Below, one piece after another: positions 31,334 through 39,448 of a stretch of 55,805 bases of DNA. The DNA is taken from contig JAADDJ010000014.1 in assembly GCA_013153965.1 (NCBI GenBank), positions 1 through 55,805 of the forward strand, read 5' to 3'. The stretch is from Thermotogae bacterium. Its GTDB lineage: Bacteria > Hydrothermota > Hydrothermia > LBFQ01. Below the pieces are notes generated by a model. It was not told the origin of the DNA. It ran no database searches and worked only from the letters and a program-made list of their open reading frames with translations. The position numbers were made by a program, and so were the translations under genes. How positions within the stretch are numbered: position 1 is the stretch's first letter; each line of letters starts with the position of its first letter.

Positions 31334-32314
31334 ATGCTGACGATTCTGGCCCAGATAGTCGTAAATGCCCCCGCCTATGAGGACTATCGCTGGCCCACGA
31401 GACTATTCTTGGGGACTACGGCCGACGTACTTCCGGACGGGATGATCTGGTTGCACGGCGGGATCGTTCTGAACGACCAATTCGTTGATTATGGAATCTG
31501 GCACGGTGTCTTCAACTTAGGATTGAGCGATCTGGCCGAGGTCAGGGTATCCATGGGGCGACTCCTCAGCGCGCCCTTGGGGAGGTGGTTTCAGGTCAAT
31601 GAGGTAACGACGGCTCTGAAGTTGAAATTTCTGAATGTGGGGCCCGTGTCGGCGGCCGTAGATTTCAAGGCGAACCCCGGCATAAGGAATATCCTGCGCG
31701 ATACGATGCTCGTATTCAACCCCGAGCCCGTTCGCCACATATACCTGCGAATATACCACACGCGGATGGTGGCGATGTCCCTGCCCATCACCTTAAGATT
31801 CGGGCGTGTGGCCATAACGGCCGCCCCCTCCATAACCCGACTGGGGGTGAGGATGGAGCTGGATAGGCTCCCATCCACCGACAACTGTCTGGAGGGGGTC
31901 CTTTGCGACAGTCTCATCGCTTGGCTATCTACCGAGCCCTTCAGGGAGTCTCCCACGGAGAGCCGTCTAACGTTCAAGGGGGGATACTTGGGAGGGGAGT
32001 ACATGTGGCGGGAGAACGCCATCCTCATCGCGGAGTTCAACCTGATGCCGAAGTTCATATACAGGGGGATGCCCCTCTCCGATACCCTGCTGGCTCCGGC
32101 CAAGTTCTATCCCGACAACAGGGCCCCCTCCGATAGGGTCTATCCCCTCCTCTACTCCCTGTGGGGTATCCGGTACGCCCTACTCCGCTCCCTGTCCTTG
32201 GACATAGCCACCGTGATCCCCTACGATTTCACCCTCCCACCCGACAGGAGACTCAACCTCCTCAACGCCACCATATACCTGAACTTCAACCTGCTGTTCC
32301 CCCTGAACGATTAG
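31334..32314 (+). CDS. Probable outer-membrane protein, function unknown
   Basis: 326 residues. The N-terminus MLTILAQIVVNAPAYEDYRW gives at most 12 hydrophobic residues before mature-like sequence. The remainder alternates short strands with turn residues (LWGIRYALLRSLSLDIATVIPYDF, ATIYLNFNLLFPLND at the end), which resembles a barrel ending in Phe/Leu. One possible disulfide (NCLEGVLC). Coupled to the lipoprotein gene before it. The stop overlaps the ruvA stop by four bases in the opposite direction. Confidence 0.55.
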   Translation: MLTILAQIVVNAPAYEDYRWPTRLFLGTTADVLPDGMIWLHGGIVLNDQFVDYGIWHGVFNLGLSDLAEVRVSMGRLLSAPLGRWFQVNEVTTALKLKFLNVGPVSAAVDFKANPGIRNILRDTMLVFNPEPVRHIYLRIYHTRMVAMSLPITLRFGRVAITAAPSITRLGVRMELDRLPSTDNCLEGVLCDSLIAWLSTEPFRESPTESRLTFKGGYLGGEYMWRENAILIAEFNLMPKFIYRGMPLSDTLLAPAKFYPDNRAPSDRVYPLLYSLWGIRYALLRSLSLDIATVIPYDFTLPPDRRLNLLNATIYLNFNLLFPLND

Positions 32315-32871
32315 GAGCTGCGTTTCTGGAGTGCGTACCGGATGAGGTCCTCCACGTTCCTGTAGCCCTGACTGAGGGCTTCGGAGACCAGCGTTCGGGC
32401 CTGAACGTAGTCTATCCCCAGATTGGTCAGGGCCTTTATGGCCTCGGAGGCGTAGGCCCCGCTCCCTCCCTCCGGTAGGGGAACGTCCTTGAGGGCGAAT
32501 ATCACCATCTCCGCCTTCTTCGTCCCCAGACCTCTGACCCTCTTCAGGGCGGACACGTTCCCCGTGCGAACGGCCGTGGCGAGCTCCTCAAGGGAGAGCT
32601 CCGAGAGGATGCGCAGGGCCATGGAGGGTCCAATCCCCGGGACCTCAAGGAGGGTGCGGAAGACCTCCATCTGCCTCTCGTCCGTGAATCCGTAGAGCTC
32701 AAAACCGGTCTGCTGGTTGAATATGGTATGCACGTGGAAGCGCACCTCCTCCCCCTCCGGGGGTATGCTGTCGGTGGGTACCTTCAGGTAGAAGCTCACC
32801 CCGGAGGATATCTCCAGAATCACACCGTCATCCTTGACCTTAACGACCCTACCCCTCAATCCTGCTATCAT
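32311..32871 (-). CDS. ruvA: Holliday junction DNA helicase subunit RuvA
   Basis: Tetrameric junction-binding protein that loads RuvB. 186 residues. N-terminal OB fold (MIAGLRGRVVKVKDDGVILE), two helix-hairpin-helix motifs (LLEVPGIGPSMALRIL near 69-84 and LKRVRGLGTKKAEMVIFAL near 109-127), a short acidic/Gly linker, and the RuvB-binding domain III (ASEAIKALTNLGIDYVQARTLV). Third gene after yebC and ruvC; ruvB is absent from the window. Confidence 0.96.
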   Translation of the reverse strand: MIAGLRGRVVKVKDDGVILEISSGVSFYLKVPTDSIPPEGEEVRFHVHTIFNQQTGFELYGFTDERQMEVFRTLLEVPGIGPSMALRILSELSLEELATAVRTGNVSALKRVRGLGTKKAEMVIFALKDVPLPEGGSGAYASEAIKALTNLGIDYVQARTLVSEALSQGYRNVEDLIRYALQKRSS

Positions 32872-32880
32872 CTCTCCCCC

Positions 32881-33321
32881 CTATTTCAAGATGTAGTGGG
32901 CGGCCGCGAGGGCGTCGGTGATGTGATCCGGCACATCCTCGCGAAGGTCGTAGAGATTGCGGAGGATGTAAGCCACCTGACGCTTGGAGGCCTGACCGTA
33001 GCGGGTTGATGCCAGCTTCAAGCGCGAGGGCGGTATCTCCTCAACATCAACCCCGAGCTCGTGGAGGGTGAGCAGGAGAACTCCCCTCACCGCTCCCAGA
33101 ACTATGGCGACCTTGGGGTTGCGATGGTATATTATCGCCTCCATCACCGCCCTATCGGGTGAGAACTGGCGCACCACCCTAACCGTCTCCTCCTTTATCT
33201 TCAGGAGGCTCTCACCCAACTCCCCCTTCGTCCGTATGACGCCCCACGCCAACGCCCTATCCCTCTCAACCACTATCCACCCCGTCGCGCGGAGTGAAGG
33301 ATCAATTCCCAGAACCCTCAA
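32881..33321 (-). CDS. ruvC: Holliday junction resolvase RuvC
   Basis: Endonuclease that resolves four-way junctions. 146 residues, slightly short. RNase H-like fold with the acidic residues Asp7 (LGIDPS), Glu61 (VMEAIIY), Asp132 and Asp136 (PDHITDALAAAHY). The region after Glu61 has IIYHRNPKVAIVLGAVRG where E. coli has FMAKNADSALKLGQARG. Its start overlaps the yebC stop by four bases; ruvA follows ten bases later. Confidence 0.95.
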   Translation of the reverse strand: MRVLGIDPSLRATGWIVVERDRALAWGVIRTKGELGESLLKIKEETVRVVRQFSPDRAVMEAIIYHRNPKVAIVLGAVRGVLLLTLHELGVDVEEIPPSRLKLASTRYGQASKRQVAYILRNLYDLREDVPDHITDALAAAHYILK

Positions 33322-34064
33322 GCCGCCTTCTCTAAGATGGATGTGTCTATGTCAAAGTTCGCGAACACCTGCTGGACGTCGTCGTGGTCCTCCAGGGCCT
33401 GGTAGAGTTTCAGGATGGTCTCGGCCGTCTTACCCTCAACCCTGACCGTATTCTGTGGGAGCATGGTTATCTGGGCGGAGGATATGGGGATTCCGGCACC
33501 CTCAATCGCCTCCTTCACGTCGGAGAATTCCTGCGGGGATGTGAGTATGAGCCACGTATCCTCCTCCTCCCGAACGTCCTCGGCTCCGGCCTCCAGAGCC
33601 ACCTCGTATATGCGCTCCTCATCCACCTTGTCCTTCTCAACGTATATGACTCCGGCCTCGTTGAACTGCCAAGCCACGCTCCCGGGAGAGGCGAGGTTGC
33701 CACCGTACTTGGAGAATATGTGTCGCAGCTCCCCCGTCGTCCGGTTCCTATTGTCCGTCGTCACCTTCACCATGAACGCCACGCCTCCGGGCCCGTAGCC
33801 CTCATACACGACCTCCTCGTACTGCACACCCTCTATCTGACCGGTACCCCTCTTTATGGCCTTCTCTATGTTATCCCAGGGCATGTTGGCCTCTTTCGCC
33901 TTCTCTATGGCGAGTCGGAGGCGGGGATTGGTGTCCGGATTACCCCCTCCCATGCGTGCGGCCACCTGAATCTCACGAATGAGTTTGTTGAATATCTTGC
34001 TACGTCTTGCGTCCATCCGTGCCTTCTTGTGCTTTATCTGCGCCCATTTACTATGCCCAGCCAT
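33318..34064 (-). CDS. yebC: YebC/TACO1 family protein
   Basis: 248 residues with the family hallmark MAGHSKWAQIKHKKARMDARRSKIF and then ARMGGGNPDTNPRLRLAIEKAKEANMPWDNIEKAIKRG in segments, and YEGYGPGGVAFMV. Members act as transcriptional regulators or as translation factors that help ribosomes through difficult motifs; which role applies here is open. The yebC-ruvC-ruvA order is common in bacteria. TATAAT at 34072-34077 is seven bases before the ATG. Confidence 0.96.
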   Translation of the reverse strand: MAGHSKWAQIKHKKARMDARRSKIFNKLIREIQVAARMGGGNPDTNPRLRLAIEKAKEANMPWDNIEKAIKRGTGQIEGVQYEEVVYEGYGPGGVAFMVKVTTDNRNRTTGELRHIFSKYGGNLASPGSVAWQFNEAGVIYVEKDKVDEERIYEVALEAGAEDVREEEDTWLILTSPQEFSDVKEAIEGAGIPISSAQITMLPQNTVRVEGKTAETILKLYQALEDHDDVQQVFANFDIDTSILEKAA

Positions 34065-34071
34065 GCTCCGT

Positions 34072-34077
34072 ATTATA
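34072..34077 (-). promoter_or_regulatory. -10 element of the yebC-ruvC-ruvA operon
   Basis: TATAAT with a seven-base gap (ACGGAGC) to the ATG at 34064. It sits in the 51-base gap after the oxidase operon. Confidence 0.75.
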
Positions 34078-34115
34078 CCCTTGAACGACGTATAGGGTAA
34101 ATGCGCCTTTCCGCC

Positions 34116-35780
34116 CTACTTTATCAGGTTGAGGGGGTTGAAGGGGCTGAAGGCGTTGGGGACGAAGTAGGTGGCCTTCAGGACGTCGTAGAAGATGGGT
34201 CCGTAGGTTATAATGAGCAGGAGGACGGCCACGGCTATCCACAGCTTGAAGTTGTCCAGAGAGCGGGGCAGATCCTCCCTCTCGGGGTGGTAGGCCTCCG
34301 TGAATTCCAGGTCAACCTCCTCCGTGTCGGGTACGTCGGGCCTCTTGAAGAGCGTCATGAGGAAATTGACGAAGTATATTAGGACGGCCGTGAACATCAG
34401 GGTCCCCCCTACGGCTGCTATGCCCATCAGGACCTTCTCCTCAAGGTTCATGTAGGGCGACAGGCCCAAATGCGTCCTGCGGGGTATTCCGGCGCGTCCG
34501 AGCTGCATCATCCCCCACGCGAATATCAGAACTCCGACGACCCAGAGGTACGCGTGTATGGTGGCCCAAGTCTTGCTCCACGGACGCTTGCCGAAGAGCT
34601 TCTCCATGAGGATGTAGGAGAGGGTTAGGAAGGTCATGGCGGCCGCCGTTCCGACGGTCATGTGGAAGTGCCCGGGGATCCAAGAGGTGTTATGCACCAC
34701 CTGATTGACGCTGTACGATGCATTGACTATGCCGCTTATCCCTCCGAAGATGAATACGATCATAGGTCCCACCATGCCGGCGAACCGGTAGTCCTTCCAA
34801 GGTAGGGTCCTTATCCATCCGAAGAGGCCCTCCCCTCCCCTCACTCTTCCGGCGTACTCAAGGGAGGCGGCGAGATTGAAGGCGGTGAGCAGCGAGGGTA
34901 CGGCCACCATGAAGGTCAGAAAAGCTTGGATCGCCTTCCACGTGCTGCTTATTCCGGGGTCGGAGAACTGATGGTGGGTTCCCACGGGAAGGGAGAAGAG
35001 GATGAACATTATGAAGACCACGCGAGCCATGGGCTCGGAGTAGAGCTTACCTCCTGCTATCCTCGGCAGCATGAAGTACCACGCCAGATAGGCGGGAAGC
35101 AGCCAGAAATACACCAGAGGATGCCCGAACCACCAGAAGAGGGTACGGGCCAGCTCGGGATTTACCACCTTAACTATGCCGAGGGACCACGGTATGAGGA
35201 ATACCAGAACCTCTATGGCCACGCCTATGGTGGCCAAGAACCACACTATGTAGGTCGTTAGGACGGCGACCATGGGAGGAGGGGTCAGCTTCCCGGGATT
35301 CTCCCTCCTCCACGCCAAGAAGGCCAGGGTGGTGTTCAAAACGGCTATCCACGAGCCCACTATTATGAGCGTCGCCCCCACGTAGAAGGCCGGGTGGGCC
35401 TGAAGGGGCGGATAGAATGTGTATAGGACCGTCGCCTTATTCGTAAATATGGCCCACGAGGCGAGGAGCGTACCCAAGAGCATGGTCCAGAACGAGAGAT
35501 GAACCAACCACCTGTTGAGTTTCCTCTTTAGGGAGACCTCCGTGACTATGTAGAGGAAGCCCACTATGAAGAACGTGGTGAAGACTATGGCGTTTAGGAC
35601 GCCATGCAGGGTCAATCCCTGATAGTAGAGTTTGGTGTCGTAGGTGAATATGCCGTACTTGTAAATCCCCGCCCGCGCCAGAACCTGAAACAGGCCGTAG
35701 GTGACGCCGGTGGCGAGGGCGAGAACTCCCACCAGCATGTGCCAGAGGGTCATATTTCGCAGATATCTCTCTATTCTCAT
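34116..35780 (-). CDS. cbaA: Heme-copper oxidase subunit I, B family (ba3 type)
   Basis: Catalytic subunit of a cytochrome oxidase reducing O2 to water at a heme-CuB centre. 554 residues, about thirteen helices. Ligands in place: His59 (TLHGVLN, low-spin heme), His220 and Tyr224 (GHPLVYFW, CuB and the cross-linked Tyr), His269-His270 (VGTHHQFSDP), His371 and His373 (PGHFHMTVG). The absence of the A-family D-channel NxxxxxD and the PLVYFWLLPAYLAWY block indicate a ba3-like enzyme as in Thermus, a high-affinity oxidase. Last gene of the small-subunit/II/I operon. Confidence 0.93.
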   Translation of the reverse strand: MRIERYLRNMTLWHMLVGVLALATGVTYGLFQVLARAGIYKYGIFTYDTKLYYQGLTLHGVLNAIVFTTFFIVGFLYIVTEVSLKRKLNRWLVHLSFWTMLLGTLLASWAIFTNKATVLYTFYPPLQAHPAFYVGATLIIVGSWIAVLNTTLAFLAWRRENPGKLTPPPMVAVLTTYIVWFLATIGVAIEVLVFLIPWSLGIVKVVNPELARTLFWWFGHPLVYFWLLPAYLAWYFMLPRIAGGKLYSEPMARVVFIMFILFSLPVGTHHQFSDPGISSTWKAIQAFLTFMVAVPSLLTAFNLAASLEYAGRVRGGEGLFGWIRTLPWKDYRFAGMVGPMIVFIFGGISGIVNASYSVNQVVHNTSWIPGHFHMTVGTAAAMTFLTLSYILMEKLFGKRPWSKTWATIHAYLWVVGVLIFAWGMMQLGRAGIPRRTHLGLSPYMNLEEKVLMGIAAVGGTLMFTAVLIYFVNFLMTLFKRPDVPDTEEVDLEFTEAYHPEREDLPRSLDNFKLWIAVAVLLLIITYGPIFYDVLKATYFVPNAFSPFNPLNLIK

Positions 35781-35783
35781 CGC

Positions 35784-36281
35784 TTACCTCCTACCTTTCT
35801 CCTTCTTCCACCTCTCGTACTCCACCTCGGGAAGGACACGTATCACTCCGAACATGGCCTGATGCCCCAGACCGCAGAATTCGTTGCACACGAACCTGTA
35901 CTCGCCGGGTCTGTTGAAGACCAGCTCCGCCTTATTGACGGCCCCGGGTACGGTCATCAGATTGACGGCCTTCCCCTCTATCTCAAATCCGTGCTGAACG
36001 TCCAAGCTGGTGGTGTATATGGTTATCTTTGAGCCGGCGGGGACGACTATCTCGTTAGGCTGGAAGGACCACATCCTCGCCAGAAGTTTCAACTGGTACT
36101 CCTTCGGACCGAGCTCAATCAGCTCCCCCTTCTCAAAGGGTTTGAAGTCGGTTATGCAGGTGGGAACATCTATACCCTTGAGGAGGGCGATACCTATCAC
36201 GGCGAGGAAGAAGACGAGGACCATCCCGTAGGAGAGTTTCATCGCCCAAGCCTCGTACTCGTCTATGAAGTTCCACCTCAT
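35784..36281 (-). CDS. cbaB: Heme-copper oxidase subunit II with CuA site
   Basis: 165 residues, the short ba3 form. One transmembrane helix (about 16-34), then a cupredoxin domain facing outside. The CuA ligands are His97 (VQHGFE), Cys132, Glu134 and Cys136 (CNEFC), His140 and Met143 (GHQAM). It accepts electrons from a cytochrome c or another soluble carrier and passes them to subunit I. Its ATG begins three bases after the stop of the 46-residue subunit gene; subunit I follows three bases after its own stop. Confidence 0.95.
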   Translation of the reverse strand: MRWNFIDEYEAWAMKLSYGMVLVFFLAVIGIALLKGIDVPTCITDFKPFEKGELIELGPKEYQLKLLARMWSFQPNEIVVPAGSKITIYTTSLDVQHGFEIEGKAVNLMTVPGAVNKAELVFNRPGEYRFVCNEFCGLGHQAMFGVIRVLPEVEYERWKKEKGRR

Positions 36282-36284
36282 GGC

Positions 36285-36425
36285 TCACCCTCCCCTTGAG
36301 GATATCAGCAGGAAGTATATGGAGAACCACATCAGCGCGTACATGGCCACCATGGCCAAGAAGAAGGCCACGGCCCCCGTCGGTTTGAAATCCTTGAGAT
36401 CCCTGCCGTTCCTACTATCCATCAT
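36285..36425 (-). CDS. cbaD: Small single-helix subunit of the ba3-type oxidase (subunit IIa-like)
   Basis: 46 residues, found by reading the gap upstream of subunit II. N-terminal MMDSRNGRDLKDFKPTGA is polar and is followed by one hydrophobic helix from about residue 18 to 41 (VAFFLAMVAMYALMWFSIYF) and SSRGG. The size, single helix and position directly before subunit II match the IIa subunit of Thermus ba3 oxidase. ATG at 36425 lies seven bases after TAGAAT; the second ATG at 36422 is an alternative. It leads the oxidase operon. Confidence 0.8.
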   Translation of the reverse strand: MMDSRNGRDLKDFKPTGAVAFFLAMVAMYALMWFSIYFLLISSRGG

Positions 36426-36432
36426 AGTGGGT

Positions 36433-36438
36433 ATTCTA
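36433..36438 (-). promoter_or_regulatory. -10 element of the oxidase operon
   Basis: TAGAAT with a seven-base gap (ACCCACT) to the ATG at 36425. Confidence 0.7.
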
Positions 36439-36443
36439 TAAAG

Positions 36444-36485
36444 GCAAAAGTTTGCTTTTGCAAATGCATCCGATACTCATTTGCA
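36444..36485. promoter_or_regulatory. Two inverted repeats in the oxidase promoter (candidate operator)
   Basis: GCAAAAG (36444-36450) pairs with CTTTTGC (36455-36461) across four bases, and TGCAAATG (36459-36466) pairs with CATTTGCA (36478-36485) across eleven. They cover the -35 region and beyond of the oxidase promoter, in a 131-base AT-rich gap between that promoter's start codon and the upstream barrel gene. No FNR- or Rex-type consensus is seen. Confidence 0.5.
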
Positions 36486-36556
36486 GAAAATGTTTCACGG
36501 CGATTAATGTCGGAACCTAAAATTGGGAAAATTTTGACTTTAGAGGGTTGCGAAGG

Positions 36557-37936
36557 TTAGAAACTCAGGGAGTACTTGAGGGACAGATTCCAGAAGCGGC
36601 GCTCCCCCTCCCGCCTCCGGAGGGCCGAGACCTCACCTCCTTGGAACTTCGCTGCTATCCCCACCCCCGTGCCGTCGGGTCTGAAATCGTAAGAGAGCCC
36701 CACATCAACCCTCTCAACCTCAATCACCGGTATCCACCCCACGCTGTATATATCCATCTCCCTCATGAGACGGTAGTACAGGTTGCTGTCGGCAACGTAC
36801 CTACCCCTGTCCCAGAGGCGAAGACGCAGGTAGAAGTCCCCTCTGCCGCTGTAGTGGGCCTCCATCTCCATGTATCGGTAGAGGGAGTTGTCCTCCGGCT
36901 TGAAGCGGTAGAGGGTGTATATGGCCGAGATCTCGGCCGCCAAGGTTATATTTCCGAGGGTATTCTGCGCCCCGAGAACGTACCTGAGGAGGGTACGGGT
37001 ATCGGACGACTTGCTTCCGTCTATCAGGACGTGGTCCTCCCTACGTCGGCGCAGATAGAGCTCAAACCCCCCGAGGTCCAACTTCCCCCCTACGAGGATA
37101 TCCCTGTAGGCTTTGGAGAGGGGTTTTAGCCGGCCGGTGTATAGGTTGATGGTGCGACTGACGGACAGGGTGAGGGTTATAAGGTCAAATATCTCCGGCA
37201 GGTACTCAAACTTCGTCCTCTCCTCCGTTCCCACCGTTCCCTCACCCAACCCCACGTAGTTGTATCTACCCAAGTCCATGGACGCGAGGGCCCTATGCAC
37301 GAAGAAACCGGTGCGTATCCGTCCCGACACCCTCCCGCTCGCGACGTAGGAGATGTAGCTCTTTATGGGTGTTAGGGGATACTCCTTGCCCGAGTATCCG
37401 ACGCCCAGGCGGTAGGAGATGTCCCCCTTGCCCTCAAGGTAGGGAGCCACCTCGTAGGTTATGAGATTCTCCGAGTAGGAGGGCAGGCTGTAGTGGGCGC
37501 GGGAGTACGAGGACCTGAGACCCACTTCCGTTCCGAAAACGTGAGCCGAAGGTTTGAAGACCACCTTCCCCAACTTCAGGAGAGGGCGGGCCTCCAGGCG
37601 GGCATCCAGCCAAGGTACGGCGTACCGGAGGGTTATGCCGGAGTTGTTTATCAGTCTATCCCTCCCTATCACGCGCAGGTCTCCCCCCAACTTCAGGTTG
37701 CCCCATCCCCTCTTCAGCCCTACCGCGTACTCGCCGGCGGAGGATGAGCGGATGTTGTCGCTGTAGAGGGTCCAACCGCCCCTCTCGTAGTTGAAGGAGA
37801 GCTTCTGGGTGCGCTTGCCTATGGAGGACGACACGTAATCTTGGGCCACCAGATAGAAGGACGGTCTCTGAAACAGCACATCCGTCCAGCCGTAGTTGTC
37901 GTAGAAGTAGTGGGTGAGCTCCAGTACCCCGAACAG
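36557..37936 (-). CDS. Probable outer-membrane beta-barrel protein with a candidate CTG start
   Basis: 459 residues if started at CTG 37936, 440 from GTG 37879. The sequence is a long succession of Tyr/Arg/Gly-rich amphipathic strands (LKLGGDLRVIGRDRLINN, GDFYLRLRLWDRGRYVADS) ending FWNLSLKYSLSF, typical of barrels with a terminal Phe. The family is not recognised. Upstream of the GTG the frame reads FGVLELTHYFYDNYGWTD, in keeping with the protein style, back to a CTG exactly six bases after TAGAAT (37943-37948); no ATG, GTG or TTG lies between, and no SD precedes the GTG. I therefore favour CTG. Monocistronic, divergent from the HD hydrolase. Confidence 0.55.
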   Translation of the reverse strand: MFGVLELTHYFYDNYGWTDVLFQRPSFYLVAQDYVSSSIGKRTQKLSFNYERGGWTLYSDNIRSSSAGEYAVGLKRGWGNLKLGGDLRVIGRDRLINNSGITLRYAVPWLDARLEARPLLKLGKVVFKPSAHVFGTEVGLRSSYSRAHYSLPSYSENLITYEVAPYLEGKGDISYRLGVGYSGKEYPLTPIKSYISYVASGRVSGRIRTGFFVHRALASMDLGRYNYVGLGEGTVGTEERTKFEYLPEIFDLITLTLSVSRTINLYTGRLKPLSKAYRDILVGGKLDLGGFELYLRRRREDHVLIDGSKSSDTRTLLRYVLGAQNTLGNITLAAEISAIYTLYRFKPEDNSLYRYMEMEAHYSGRGDFYLRLRLWDRGRYVADSNLYYRLMREMDIYSVGWIPVIEVERVDVGLSYDFRPDGTGVGIAAKFQGGEVSALRRREGERRFWNLSLKYSLSF

Positions 37937-37942
37937 TCCCCT

Positions 37943-37948
37943 ATTCTA
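37943..37948 (-). promoter_or_regulatory. -10 element of the barrel-protein gene
   Basis: TAGAAT followed by AGGGGA and CTG. Its TAG is also the in-frame stop that bounds the reading frame upstream. Confidence 0.6.
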
Positions 37949-37969
37949 TGGGGGTTCCCCCTTCAACGG

Positions 37970-37975
37970 TATAAT
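37970..37975 (+). promoter_or_regulatory. -10 element of the HD-tatD-CNNM operon
   Basis: TATAAT, ten bases before the ATG at 37986 and 21 bases from the divergent -10. Confidence 0.7.
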
Positions 37976-37985
37976 CTCCAAACTC

Positions 37986-38687
37986 ATGAGCGCAGTCAAG
38001 GAACGGAAGGCCAAGACCATAACCTTGGAGGACCTCAAGAAGAATCCCAAAGTGGAAGCCTTGATAATCAAAGCCGACAAGAATCTTGAGGCCTTAGGCT
38101 ATACGGAGCACGGAAAGAGGCATGTCTCATGGGTGGCCAAGAACGCGGGCAGGATAATGAGGCGCTTGGGCTTCCCGGAGCGGAGGGCGCAGCTGGCCGA
38201 GATGGCCGGCTACCTGCACGATATAGGGAACGCCGTCAATAGGGTGGGACACGAGCATGTGGGGGCACTCCTTGCGAAGGACATCCTGACGGAGATGGGC
38301 ATGCCCTACGACGAGGTCCTTGAGATAATGGCGGCCATAGGGAACCACCACGAGGAGAGCGGTTATCCGGTGTCGGACGTGGCCGCAGCCCTGATAATAG
38401 CCGACAAGGCCGACGTGCATCGCACGAGGGTACGGCCGCAGAATCGGACGTCCATAGCGCTGGTCAATGACATACACGACCGGGTGAATTACGCCGCGAC
38501 CCTCTCGCGCATAGAGATAGACCCCAAAAACCGCATCATCTCCTACAACATAGAGATTGACATAAACATCGCCCCCGTGTTTGAGTACTTTGAGATATTC
38601 CTCGGAAGGCTCATAATCTCGCGAAAGGCGGCCAAGGTCCTAAACGCCGAGCTTCATCTCTATATAAACGGCGTCAGGTTGGCATGA
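37986..38687 (+). CDS. HD-domain phosphohydrolase
   Basis: 233 residues from ATG 37986, which the -10 at 37970-37975 supports over upstream in-frame starts. HD metal motif: His41/45 region GYTEHGKRHVSWV, then AGYLHDIGNAVNRVGHEH and GNHHEESGYPVSD, and Asp in IIADKADVHRTRV. These give the H...HD...D set of the superfamily. Substrate (nucleotide, phosphoester or cyclic dinucleotide) unknown. ATG-TGA overlap of four bases with tatD. Confidence 0.85.
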   Translation: MSAVKERKAKTITLEDLKKNPKVEALIIKADKNLEALGYTEHGKRHVSWVAKNAGRIMRRLGFPERRAQLAEMAGYLHDIGNAVNRVGHEHVGALLAKDILTEMGMPYDEVLEIMAAIGNHHEESGYPVSDVAAALIIADKADVHRTRVRPQNRTSIALVNDIHDRVNYAATLSRIEIDPKNRIISYNIEIDINIAPVFEYFEIFLGRLIISRKAAKVLNAELHLYINGVRLA

Positions 38688-39445
38688 CGGACACCCACAG
38701 CCATCTGAACGACCCCAAGCTCATGCGCTCTCTGGATGAGGTCGTGAGGCGGGCCAAGGAGTGGGGGGTCGGGAGGATAAACGTCGTGGGATACGACATC
38801 CCCTCATCCGAGAGGGCGATAGATATAGCCCGCAGGTACGATGGGGTCTATGCCGTCGTGGGTCTCCACCCCTACGAGGCGGAGCGCTACGATGAGGGAA
38901 CCCTCGCCCGTCTGGAAACCCTGCTGGGCTTACCCGAGGTTGTGGCCGTCGGCGAGATAGGCTTGGATTACTACCGGGGACCCGACGACAGAAAGGCCCA
39001 GAGGGAGCTGTTCATCGCGCAGATATCCCTCGCCGAGAGGTACTCCCTCCCCGTCGTCCTCCACGTGAGGGATGCCTTTGAGGACACCCTCGCGATAGTT
39101 GGGGACTTTCCCAACGTGCCCTTCGTCTTCCACTCCTTCTCCGGCGACGCGAGGATGCTGGAGCGGGTCGTTGCCGAAGCCAACCGGTACGTATCCTTCT
39201 CCGGCATGATAACCTTCCTCGGCCACGTGCGCGCGGCCGCCCGGATATCCCCGAGGGAGCGCACATTCGTTGAGACGGATGCTCCCTACCTCGCCCCCGT
39301 TCCCAAGCGCGGTCGCAGGAATGAGCCGGCATACGTCAAGTTCGTTCTGGAGGCGCTGGCAGACCTGTGGAACGTAGATTTCGCGGAGGCGGAGGCACTG
39401 ACGGATGGGAACGCCCTCAGGTTCTTCAGGTTCGGAGAGAGATAA
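38684..39445 (+). CDS. tatD: TatD-family metal-dependent hydrolase
   Basis: 253 residues, TIM-barrel amidohydrolase fold; members are DNases or proofreading deacylases. Metal ligands visible: THSHL (residues 4-8), GEIGLDYYR with Glu, LHVRDAFEDTL (His), FHSFSGD (His) and ETDAPYLAPVP (Asp). Coupled to the HD gene upstream (ATGA at 38684-38687) and three bases from the CNNM gene downstream. Biological substrate unknown. Confidence 0.94.
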   Translation: MTDTHSHLNDPKLMRSLDEVVRRAKEWGVGRINVVGYDIPSSERAIDIARRYDGVYAVVGLHPYEAERYDEGTLARLETLLGLPEVVAVGEIGLDYYRGPDDRKAQRELFIAQISLAERYSLPVVLHVRDAFEDTLAIVGDFPNVPFVFHSFSGDARMLERVVAEANRYVSFSGMITFLGHVRAAARISPRERTFVETDAPYLAPVPKRGRRNEPAYVKFVLEALADLWNVDFAEAEALTDGNALRFFRFGER

Positions 39446-39448
39446 AGG

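Noticed and set aside
37949..37962. GGGGGTTCCCCC hairpin as a terminator between the divergent genes
   Set aside because: It has a two-base loop, no T-tract, and lies between two divergent promoters where no transcript ends.
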